This document shows, in pieces, positions 45,301 through 54,424 of a DNA stretch of 64,000 nt (the first letter of the stretch is position 1; every line of letters begins with the position of its first letter). The notes beneath the pieces are model-generated. The model did no database searches and was not told the DNA's origin. It was given only the letters and a program-made list of their open reading frames with translations. Source of the stretch: Anaspis maculata (taxonomy: Eukaryota; Arthropoda; Insecta; Coleoptera; Scraptiidae); assembly GCA_949128115.1 (NCBI GenBank), contig OX421964.1, positions 51,624,601-51,688,600 on the forward strand, read 5' to 3'. The position numbers were made by a program, and so were the translations under genes.

Positions 45301-47609
45301 TTTGAAGGTAACGCTTGCCGTCAGCTTTTGAAAAGACCGGACTACCTTTTGGATGTTGGAATTTTGGGGGACAAACACCGCCCTTAAAAGTAGCACCAAC
45401 AGTATCGGCTATAAAAGCAATGAACAAAGTTATCGAAGATTGTTCTTCTTCCAAGATGGTGGAAGAACATGGCCTCCTCAAAGCAGATATTCTCCATCTT
45501 AGGAATACTTTTGAAGCAACAGGGGTTTTAGAAATCCTTGAAATTCATATCGCCTGACACCATCTTGAAGACTGTGTGAAATATTGAAAAATTTCATATT
45601 GAAAATGAAAACTACAATTGTATGTTACCAATAAAATATTGTTTAGAAGCTTTTATAAAACTTGTTAACGGGGTGAATGACGGAGTCTAGGTCAACCGTG
45701 CGCTTTTCGGCCCCAGTGCTTGGATGGACCGACCATCAAACATCCAGGCACCACATTGCGGCTCGGTGAGTCCGGCTGATCTGGGAGAGGGGTACCATGG
45801 GCCCTTCCTATTACAACTTTTGAACCACAAAGTGCACATACTTTTGCTGTTTTCTTCGTGACTTGCTTGTTTCGGCATGATTTATCAACGTCAAAGAAGT
45901 GACAAGTATGTCAATTGTAGTAGAAGGCAACTAGATCATCTTTGATTCACTAAAAATTCTTTCATGTCAAGTTTTTGTTTGTTTTTGGCACTTTTAGAAT
46001 TTAAATGCAAAAATCTTGACAAAAAAAAAATAAAAAAAAATTAAAAAAAGGCGTTTCCGATCAGGTACGATTTCAACAAAATACGAGTTAGAAGCGTGAA
46101 TGTGTCCAAAACTCAAATCCATAAATGGTTTTGATTGACATTTCCGGAAAACCTATTTTGTGTTGAGGAGCACTGTGTGCGCTCATAAGACTCACCCCCG
46201 TGAATATTTTGCTACTTGTTTTAATTCCAACTGATATCAAAGTAGACTGCACTGGGCGTAGTGCAGGCCCATTTTCAAATTCGACATGGTTTCGGTTTCC
46301 CTGCCAGTGATTGTTTCAAAATGAAACTTGCACATTCCGTGAACTATAATTATTTCGTCGAGAGGTGGTTCCATAATGGTCCTGTTGCACTGAAGCTCTG
46401 AGCTAATTGTGCCCTCCGTGAATTAGAAAAACTGCAGTGCTTCGACCTGCGGTAAGCCCCACGAAATATTCATTTTAGGTGCAGACTTGCTGTGAGTCTG
46501 CATTTCCTGTTAACAGATTTTTACCATTTTTTTATTCGAGGTATCTGGTTCTTGAAAATTTTGCGACAGTTTGCCTTAATTGACGGTTTTTACAATTAAA
46601 TGAGATTATTTGAAAAAAGCTTAGGAGGTTTACTCCTCAAACTCCAATTTCCCACCCAAAGGGACGTCTCATATAAAAATTTCCATCCGTTCCTTGCTAC
46701 TCAAAGGGAAAGTTTTGGAGTGACACAACCGATTTTATTTTATATTTTTCATGTTCTTGAGTGGATTTTGTATATCGCTCTGGACTCGGGATGCTATACT
46801 TTGGATACTGCTATGATTGAGACATCCTTCAGAGATGAGAAACAAAACCTGCATGCTTACTTTAGTGATCCTGCTGTTCCAGCCCATCCTGATCAGTCCT
46901 GCAGCAGCCAAGATGATTCCTTGGTACTTCCCTAAATCATCCAGTTTTTTCAGCCGAGTGTTCAAGTTTCCACGTATATTCTCAACTTTTAAATGAGGAT
47001 GTTTCTTCGCCAATTGAGCAGCTCTCCTCAGACTAGAAGTGCCGATGATGCTTCCTTCTGGTAACGTTTCCAACAAACAGTTTTCGTGATCTTTCTGCAG
47101 AACCAGAGCATCCCTAGGATCCTCTCTGAAAATTTATACAATGTTCACAGTGTTGCAAAATCTAAGAATATTGCTGAACCTTTCAAGTACTGCACCTATC
47201 GCCATTCCAGGTGGCAGTGAAGTTGGTAAGTCTTTTAGTGAATGCACAACGAAGTCAACACAGCCTGTAGCAAGTGCGGCTTCAAGTTCTTTAGTGAATA
47301 ATGATTTTTCTCCGATTTTTGGGAGTGGTATGTCTAAAACTTGGTCTCCTAATGTGCTCATGGTTACTGTAAATACATAATGGAAAGGTTTCAACCTTGG
47401 CTTTTGTCCAAATTCAGTTTTTATTGTTACTACCTATTTCAAATTCTTTTCCTGGATGAATTTTCTTGAGTAAGGCGATCACATGTCGGGTTTGAATGAG
47501 AGCAAGCTAAAATTATTGTATGGTTATGGATGGTTGGAAATTTTGAAAAATATTTGGGGCTCACCTCGCTTTTTCTAGAACCAACCCGGATTTTTTGGTC
47601 TCCACTCAT
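39320..47609 (-). CDS. HMBS: Hydroxymethylbilane synthase (porphobilinogen deaminase) with Cys-Pro-rich C-terminal insert
   Basis: Third enzyme of heme synthesis, cytosolic; it joins four porphobilinogen molecules into hydroxymethylbilane. Five coding exons: 47565-47609, 47434-47506, 47180-47366, 46861-47125 and 39320-40270. All have GT/AG introns and matching phases; 506 aa. Hallmarks are VGSRKSELALIQT (residue 9), [10 protein letters not shown] with catalytic Asp85, [11 protein letters not shown] (R135, R136), [13 protein letters not shown] (R153, R159) and [11 protein letters not shown], with Cys247 carrying the dipyrromethane cofactor. The usual animal enzyme has about 350-360 aa. Here about 145 extra residues (about 297-442) interrupt domain 3. 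They contain seven Cys-Pro dipeptides (Cys301, 325, 358, 372, 389, 406, 442), two of them as CPFL. The domain then closes with [14 protein letters not shown]. All active-site residues are kept, so it should be functional. Intron 4 is 6.6 kb and transposon-filled. MED20 lies upstream on the same strand. Confidence 0.95.
41800..41915 (-). repeat. tRNA-derived SINE-like sequence
   Basis: On the minus strand AGCGGTCTGGTACGCCAG resembles a tRNA 5' half with an A box, and GTGTTCAAGTCTCACC resembles a B box about 25 bp later. It is flanked on the plus side by a low-complexity region with CAGACAGAGATC and TGGTCTTAATCGGCATAGG. No clear tail or target duplication. Confidence 0.45.
44224..46182. mobile_element. 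Nearly symmetric 1.96-kb foldback transposon
   Basis: GCGCACAGTGCTCCTCAACA pairs with the inverted right end, and the two arms of nearly 1 kb match throughout (AAATCGTACCTGATCGGAAACGC; GGTCCATCCAAGCACTGGGG). The centre near 45.3 kb is a hairpin around GGGCGGTGTTTGTCC. Each arm carries the same ORF start, [10 protein letters not shown]. Confidence 0.8.
44523..44711 (+). pseudogene. ORF fragment with CxxC motif in the foldback arm
   Basis: Reads [20 protein letters not shown] and ends after 62 codons; the opposite arm (45878 downward, minus strand) starts with the same residues but shifts frame after EEN. It resembles the start of a zinc-finger protein encoded by some larger transposon, so the arms may derive from the 5' end of an autonomous element. 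I do not recognise the family. Confidence 0.3.
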
Positions 47610-48056
47610 TTTAGCACGTGCTCACTTCAAACAAAACGGGGTAAAAATGACGAAATAATAAAATATTGGTGCTTATAATAATGTCATGATAAGGCAAACT
47701 GGCAAACCACTTCTCACATGTTTGATACAGAATAAATTCGCTTTATCATTTCACATCCTGTAATAAGTGAACGTTACTTGACCCCTTTTTACCTTACGTA
47801 ATTAATAATAGAATAAGACAGGACAGACTCTGATTTTCAAGAAAAGAACAGAGATGCGAAATCCCACCGGGTTCATAACCTCAACTGTCACCGTGACAGT
47901 GACATTCCTGCCAGAAGAACACGCAAGATTGAAAAATACGAATGGATTGGATATAAAATACAGGGCTAGTCTTACATGAGAATATAATGAAGATTGATCA
48001 CAATATATAAATATTAAAATAAGATCTGCATAATGTAATTATTATAAATTAAGAAA

Positions 48057-48677
48057 TTAAGACCTCATCCCAGGAGCTTTCCGGAATGCAGTAAAGTGCT
48101 CCAAATACTGATGTATAGTGTCGATTGGCGTGTACAAATCATTCATTTTGTTCTGCAAGTACGCAGAAGGAGCCGAAGGAACTGTCGACCCCAGAAAGCC
48201 TTGCAGAAACTCCCGCATCAGCTCCCAGCACATGGCCGGCACCATGCACGGCTGATACTCTACCTCCACCAGGATGCCTTTAAAGTTCTGGCTGATGTTG
48301 ACCGTGCCCAGTTTAACTAAGAAATCACCGACCTCAAACCTGGGGCCTTTCGACTCCACTTTGGTTTGTTTCTTTGAAGTGTAGAAACTGGACATTTTCA
48401 TCATGAGCAAATCGAAAAGACCGTCGGTGGCCAGCGGAATGGTTTTGGTTCCCGTTTCCAGAATCGAAAATACTGTTGCCGGCTGTTCCGAATTGTGAAG
48501 CACATGGACGGTCCTTTGGTGCCCCAACTGGGGCACGGAAGAGTACGTTTCGCAGTCCACCAGAAATTGGCCCTGTTGAGTGGCACCCAGGGCAGCGATT
48601 CGCTTGGTGAGGAATTCGATGGTGGCAGGACCGGTTCTGTTTTCGATAGGATACTGGTGGAGCACCGTGACCCCCAT
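48057..48677 (-). CDS. MED20: Mediator complex subunit 20
   Basis: Single coding exon, 206 aa, the usual length for the family. MED20 belongs to the head module of Mediator, where it pairs with MED18 and helps pass signals from transcription factors to RNA polymerase II in the nucleus. The start MGVTVLHQYPIENRTGPATI, the motif GATQQGQFLVDCETY and the C-terminal VPAMCWELMREFLQGFLG and DTIHQYLEHF blocks are characteristic. No defects are seen. Its stop codon lies 448 bp before the HMBS start codon on the same strand. With no intron in the coding region it could be the retained ancestral form or an intronless copy; conservation argues that it is functional. Confidence 0.95.
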   Translation of the reverse strand: MGVTVLHQYPIENRTGPATIEFLTKRIAALGATQQGQFLVDCETYSSVPQLGHQRTVHVLHNSEQPATVFSILETGTKTIPLATDGLFDLLMMKMSSFYTSKKQTKVESKGPRFEVGDFLVKLGTVNISQNFKGILVEVEYQPCMVPAMCWELMREFLQGFLGSTVPSAPSAYLQNKMNDLYTPIDTIHQYLEHFTAFRKAPGMRS

Positions 48678-49569
48678 GTTTGTCTAAGAAGCTCGCTTTT
48701 TGATATTTCAGTCGTAGGCAACTTTGGAGGTTATGTACGGTTTAGCTTTGACTTTGACGTTTCTCATTGTTTTTACATGTAAACCATAGATGTAAACAAA
48801 AAGGCGACAGTGCGCCAGAGCTACCAACACTGCGATATTTGTGTTGCTTAAATTTTGGCGGGTTTTCACATGTGTGAAAGATGAAACCACATAGGTAGAC
48901 TTCTCTGGGGTAGACCACAGCGTTTGGTACCTATACTAAAGAAGGTGTTGGATGGTGCAAAACAGCAAAACGAGGGTACAAACGACCCAACGAGTCGACT
49001 TCTTATAGCGTTTTCAACTGGAAAAATGCACACATTCTGCTCTCGTCGCCAGGCCACCAGACACCATCAAGCTCGCTAGAAGCCCGGTCCATGCTCACCT
49101 TTTATAAGGTGCTTGAGTCATAAAGGGCAACGGAAACCGCACATTTTACAATAACCATTTTATCGGATAAATTATCGAAGAATTGTCGCTGTATTAAAAA
49201 AATTGATGCGCTGAACTCAAGATTTGGCTGAGTAATGAGTAAAAACGAACGAATCTCCACTGCGCTACCTTGGCACCCCCCAATGCGCAAACGCGGGCAA
49301 GAAGCTGGCAGTTCTCGGCTTCGTTGTGCCGGCATGCCTGCAACGTTGCCATAGCGGGTGCCAGGGTGACGGTTATGTTCCCGCGACCTATAAGCTGGCG
49401 CCCCGAGCGATCGCCCGTCTCGCCCTACCCTAAGGCCGCTACTGCATCTTATTCTCAGCTTTATTACTGATTGCATAAGCTATATTTCAATGAACAATCA
49501 TAGAAATATTTTGGGACTTAATTAGGAATTCGACCTAACTTTAAAATTTTTCGTCAATAAAAATAAAAT
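48678..49569. other. MED20 upstream region and a GC-rich island
   Basis: The first 200 bp should hold the MED20 promoter. A GC-rich patch at about 49260-49445 (for example CTGGCGCCCCGAGCGATCGC) contrasts with the AT-rich surroundings. No gene is supported in it; the overlapping open frames on both strands seem to be by-products of the base composition. Confidence 0.35.
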
Positions 49570-50632
49570 AAAAAGTTGAAAGTATTCCATCATAGGCACG
49601 GCACTATACTCCCTATGATGGCATACCGTGAAAAATCAAGTCATTTTGGGGTTTTTCTACTTTTGAATTATAGTACAAACGAGTTAAATTGACAATTTTA
49701 TAACAAGAAAATGAAAATCGATAGTAGGAGCAAAAAAGGGGCAAGAAAAGAACACCTGGAAATTTTTCTCCAAAAATGAGTAATTTAAAGAAAAACGTAC
49801 CCAGAAAGTTTGTAAATGAATATTTTTGACATAATACCGCGAATGCATGGACATCTTCAAAAAGTCAACGACAAACCGATTCAATTTTTTAAGTAGTCAA
49901 GAAATCATGTCTGATAACATAACATCTATGCCATCAAAGGAACCACTGAGGTATGCCATAATTAACCATATCATATGAAATTCCGACATTTCCATGAAAT
50001 CACTTTAATTTTTTTCAAGTGATAATATAAACTAAAATGGAACAAAAATTACATTACACTACTTATGTCGATTGTACATGCGAAAAAAAACTTGAGTTCA
50101 GCTTATGAAGAATGTTATTAAATGTTTATTTCACCTGAAAATTACATCAAGGTTTACCAAAATCTATATATTTTTTCGTGGATCGTTAAATAGGTCTGCC
50201 CATCACACAAGTTATCTGTATGTCAACACTTGGTAATAATGGGTGCCTACCAAACAGGTTATTCGACAGCTAAATTCAAATGCACAGAAAATATTGACAG
50301 TATGCCATCATCGGCACCATGCCGTCATAGGGCACTTTCCCCTACTCCCACTCCCAGTGAAAAACACCAACGCCCGTCAGTCCAGTGGTATAGTGGTAAA
50401 GATGTTTGGTTGTCTGTGCGTTTGGTATTGTATATTTTTTGTGCATGCTGCATAGATTGTACTGTGCAGCTGTGCTTCGCACTTTGCTTTCTTTGCGGAC
50501 AGATAGTGCTTCCACACTGGTCGTGGTTTGTTTGTTGGATTTCGCGACTAGATCCATCATTAGTCTTGTGGTGTGTTGATGATTATTGTTGTATTGTTGA
50601 TAACATTGAACTTATTGGGGAACAAACAAAAA
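49570..50632. other. No gene recognised; short palindromes and a tRNA-like motif
   Basis: CCATCATAGG..CCTATGATGG is a small palindrome near 49587, and a related GCCATCATCGG..CCGTCATAGGG lies near 50305. At 50385, TCCAGTGGTATAGTGGTAAA resembles the A box of a Gly/Asp-type tRNA, but no B box follows. Confidence 0.35.
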
Positions 50633-50725
50633 ATGGGCAATCAACGGCGCAATTTCGGCAGAAGAAAAGCTACAAAAACAAAAGATCCAGGGGAGCCAAG
50701 GCCCGACGGGCGACTGACGGTGAAG
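50633..50725 (+). CDS. Candidate first coding exon of an unidentified gene
   Basis: ATG in a good context (ACAAAAAATGGGC) opens 31 codons (MGNQRRNFGRRKATKTKDPG, then EPRPDGRLTVK) that end exactly at AAG followed by GTAAGT, a consensus splice donor. The peptide is very basic. Without splicing the frame runs on to 50887. I found no second exon in the following repeats. It could be a host gene's first exon or the start of a retroelement protein. Confidence 0.35.
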
Positions 50726-50993
50726 GTAAGTTTGAATTTGGAAAACCACCATGTAGTGAAGGATTTGAGGAAGGATTGTAGGAGGTACTCAACTCAACTA
50801 GGTACGCAAAAGCTCCCCGCCCGTTTTGAGATTGAACCAAAACTTTGCTCCCAAAAGTTAACAGACAAATTTGTTGCCTATCCGTGAATTCGAAAAATTT
50901 GGCCATTCAGTCATTTCAGTCGCTCCAATCGGTCATTTATTTTCCAAAAAAGTCTATCTAGGTACCTACCCTTGAGAGTCCTCCTCTGTACGC

Positions 50994-51275
50994 TTAAGGA
51001 CGGAGTTGAATTGGTAAAATAAGCGTTGCGAAATCAATCCCTGTGGGTTTATTCCTTGACGGATTCTCACCATTTTGGTCTCTTTCGAAAGCTACAAGGA
51101 TGTACTTTGGTGTGAGCCCATTGCGAGGCCCATTGGCATTTCCAAAATCCAAAAATAATGTTTTTGATTTTGAATTTTTTTTGAAAATTACCAAATACAA
51201 CACCGTCCCTAAAGCAGCTCCGACTAAAAGGCCTCTTCTAAATCGAAGGCGGTGATTTTCTTTCAACTCTGGCAT
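50994..51275 (-). CDS. Small membrane-protein-like ORF, unidentified
   Basis: 93 codons starting MPELKENHRLRFRRGLLVGA. There is a basic N-terminus and then one hydrophobic helix (GLLVGAALGTVLYLVIF, about residues 15-31), followed by a polar C-terminal part with PKYILVAFERDQNGE. That last phrase faintly recalls proteins of large DNA transposons, but the match is too short to rely on. No splice sites or partner exons were found. Confidence 0.3.
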   Translation of the reverse strand: MPELKENHRLRFRRGLLVGAALGTVLYLVIFKKNSKSKTLFLDFGNANGPRNGLTPKYILVAFERDQNGENPSRNKPTGIDFATLILPIQLRP

Positions 51276-51599
51276 TTAGTGATTTCACCACTGATGGATT
51301 TCACCGAGGATTTCACTTGATATCTCCATAAAAACAAGTGAATAAAGGAGAAAAACCGATCACAGCCGAAGATAGCCAAATTTTACGCGCGCCATCCTTG
51401 GGCCTTTATTTGACTTGAAAAAGTCTCTTTTTTTTTTAGGGTGGACTCACTATAGTATTCTGCACGATCGTACCGGGTGATTTTTCAACTAAACATATGG
51501 AGCCGAAGTCATTTGGCTGTGAAAATCACTAAAAAATTTCTTGAAATCTTGAAGCTTCATATCTTTAGCTGAAAATTTTTCACTGGAAAACCACCCTTG

Positions 51600-52505
51600 T
51601 ACACCTTTGATTTCACAAAGTAGTAGGTACATCAAATCAAATGGAATTGAATTCTTTTTCTGATGACATGTTTATATAAAATTTTCAATCTTTCCTCCGT
51701 TAAATTGGGCATTTGGCGAGGCATTTGGAGTATTTTAGAAATGAAACAGAGGTTTTAAAAAAATTGAAAAAAAATTGTTTTAGAAGAGAAATCAATTTCC
51801 TTTAGTTTGATGTATGTATCACAAAGTAGGTATTGCCATTTTAGATTTTTAAGGTAAGATGGGGGAGGGCAAAGGGGTAAATTTGGGTGGCACTTTTTCC
51901 ACAGAAAATTTTCTCTTTCGATGCTGTGCAGGATGACGTTGACTATAGGTATTAAAGAGAATTGAGAGGTCAAGAATATCCAATTGGACACTCAGAGAAT
52001 TTTAGGAATAAGGGGTGTGGGGTTAAAAATTTTGAAAATATTTTTTTTAGAAAGAGAATTTGATTCTCTCGAGGATTCTCTTTAATTCGATGTATCGCAA
52101 GATAGGTGGTGTCGTTTGAAATGTCAAAGTTGTGGTGGGTGGGGGCGAGGGGGTTGAAGATAGAAATCGCCAATGTATGTTTTAGACATCTCCCCTAATC
52201 GACCTGTTTTTGCTCGAAAAAATATTCACTTGGAATTGGGAGTTGTTGAAGGTGGATATTTTCAAATGATCACCCTACACCCGGCATAGAAAATTGTGAA
52301 AGCAAAAATGTTCCACGCTGGCTGAAAATCATGATGCATTCATAGCCGATAAAAATGTTTATAAATTGAATAAATAAATAATAAACCATTGTTTCTTCTT
52401 GGCTGCCACACTAACAATGATCTGGATGTGTGCTTCAATTAAAAACAAAAATTTAACACAGCTTCATCAGTACCTACCAAAGATATGATGATGTAGAGGT
52501 TAGCA
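51600..52505. repeat. Degraded copies of the AAAATCGACCTGTTT repeat family
   Basis: Blocks such as AGAGAATTTGATTCTCT, GATGTATCGCAAGATAGGTG, GGGTGGGGGCGAGGGGGTTG and ATCGACCTGTTTTTGCT match the sequence inside the elements at 12-14 kb, 52.5-53.4 kb and 59-60 kb. No complete ends are seen. Confidence 0.55.
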
Positions 52506-52509
52506 TATA

Positions 52510-53391
52510 CAGGGTGGCCCAACGAAAACAGAACAGAGGGGTTTTCGGGCATGTCACCTCATTTCTCAAACTCAAAATTCCTCAAAATTGTCAGAGTTTC
52601 CAATGTAATATTTTTGATCTCTGAATTCTCTTCAGTACCTTCGACGTCATCCTGCACAGCATCGAGGGAGAAAATTTTCTGTGTAAAAAGTGCCACCAAA
52701 ATTCACTTCTCAACTCCCCCACCTCAACTTCAAAATCTAAAATAACACTACCTACTTTGTGATACATCAAATCGAAGGGAATTGAATTCTCTTCCTGAAT
52801 AAAATATTTCCAGAATTTTCAAAAAGCCCACTTTCCCCCTAAAATATTCCGAATGTTCAATTTATCAGGAGAGGGGTTGAAAATTTCAAATAAAATTGTT
52901 TCCAGAAAGAGAAATCAATTTGCTTTTATTCGATGTATCACAAAGTAGGTGGTGTCTGTTAAGTTTTGAAATTGGGGTGGGGGAGAGGAAAGGGGTGAAT
53001 TTGGGTAACAGTTTTCTCCACCGAAAATTTTCTCTTTAAATGCTATTGAGGATGACGCTGATTATATTGAAAAGAATTGAGGGGTCGAGGATATGAAAAG
53101 GGACAGTCAGAGAAATTTAGGAAGATGGGGGGTGGGGTTGAAAATTTTAAAAATATGTTTTTCAGAAAGAGAGTTTGATTCTCTTTGGTTTGATGTTTCG
53201 CAAAGTAGATGGTGTCATTTGAAATTCTAAAGTTGAGGTAGGTAGGGGTGAGGGGGCTTAAGATAGAAATTTGCCAATGTATGTTTCAGATGTCCCCCTC
53301 GATATAAAAATCGACCTGTCTGAGCTTTTTTCGAAAAAATGATGTGAAATACCCGGAAAGTTCTCTGTTCTGTTTTCGTTGGGCCACCCTG
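52510..53391. mobile_element. Foldback transposon (CAGGGTGGCCCAACG ends, TA flanks)
   Basis: CAGGGTGGCCCAACGAAAAC pairs exactly with its inverted copy at the right. TA lies at 52508-52509 and 53392-53393. The middle consists of the AAAATCGACCTGTTT repeat family, partly in inverted halves (GTCATCCTGCACAGCATCGA). Confidence 0.85.
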
Positions 53392-53393
53392 TA

Positions 53394-54424
53394 TGCGTTT
53401 TCTCTATTTTAGATGAGTTTATCGTTGTTGGGCTCTTTATTATTGTTCTTAAATAGAGGAAGATTGTTTTTATTTGACTTGGTATTTGACCGATCATCTT
53501 CAAACGTCGTCGGTATCGACCCGCAATAGATGAGACTCGATCAACGAAAGAATGAACTCGATATGTTCAACCGTTTGAAAGATATGGAAGATTTAGGTGA
53601 ATTTTGTTAGGAAACGAAAAAAAATCACGAAAAAAAAGCGACCACAAATAGCTTCCGCCACTACATCTGGCGAGGCTTAAAATTCTGCTTCACTTATCTC
53701 AGTTCATGCAATATAAATTTTCAATTATTTTCTCTGTATCACCCCTCTACTCTGTATTATACGGTGTCAGCCATGGTTGCGGCGGTGGCTACCGGCGAAT
53801 AATTTTCGACATCTCTGTTTCATTATTTCAACCAAATTTAACCATTTTGACTTTGATTTCCACAGTTCATTTCAAAATTGCACAACAAAATTGCTGCGAG
53901 AATTACCTTTGATTTTGAAGAGAACTGTAGAAAGCGAAGCCATCTTACCGCGAAACAAAACTATTTGACAACCTATTTTATAATTTTTTCGAAAACTCCT
54001 TGTCAAAATAAATCGTAAAAGTGTTAAACATATAAATATATTTGAAATCTGAAAAAGACTCCTTCGAATGACGCAAAACGCAATAAAATATAGGGGTGCT
54101 GCTTTTAAAATGAAAAAGTTACATGTAACACCCTGGTCCCCTGCATACGGTACCATTAGAAACTTTTAGAGGATCGATTCAAGGTTCCTGAGATAAAACG
54201 TGAAGAAAAGTAAATAATTTTTCAAAATATCTCAAAGGGGAATCTCCTGGGGGGGGGGCTGAATTTTATCGTGAACAGCCTGTACTTATAGGCGTGTTTA
54301 GGCTAATGAAAAATTGGCTATTCATTAAAAGGGCACAGAATGATCATGTTCAATATATTCCAATCATAAATATTTATTCAAAAGTTGTCATTTTTTACAA
54401 AGTAATAAAAAGTAAAATCTAAAT
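53394..54424. other. Downstream flank of the CUB-sushi gene; repeat remnants
   Basis: A minus-strand AATAAA at 54373-54378 is the likely polyadenylation signal of the CUB-sushi gene. Near 54110-54300, ACACCCTGGTCCCC and AACAGCCTGTA look like eroded foldback tips. No coding exon. Confidence 0.4.

Larger units (their letters stand above)
40361..46740. mobile_element. Old 6.4-kb foldback filling HMBS intron 4
   Basis: AAATCGGCTGTGTCACCCCA at 40372 is matched inverted near 46725 (AAATCGGTTGTGTCACTCCA). The arms, which have clearly drifted apart, continue through GATGGAAATTTT, ATGTTCAAGAGCCAG, GTCTGCACCTAAAATGAA and TTTCGATATCAGTTGGAAT, from 40361 to about 41150 on the left and about 46210 to 46740 on the right. 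A SINE-like piece and a 2-kb foldback sit between them. Confidence 0.75.

Noticed and set aside
49102..49476. 124-codon minus-strand open frame
   Set aside because: It covers the GC-rich patch, where stop codons are rare by composition, and has overlapping frames on both strands and no family features.
50385..50410. tRNA gene suggested by TCCAGTGGTATAGTGGTAAA
   Set aside because: Only an A-box-like segment is present; no B box, acceptor stem or cloverleaf follows.
50230..50781. 183-codon plus-strand frame
   Set aside because: Cys- and Trp-rich and without domain character in its first 130 codons; the more plausible coding start in this area is the basic exon at 50633 in a different frame.
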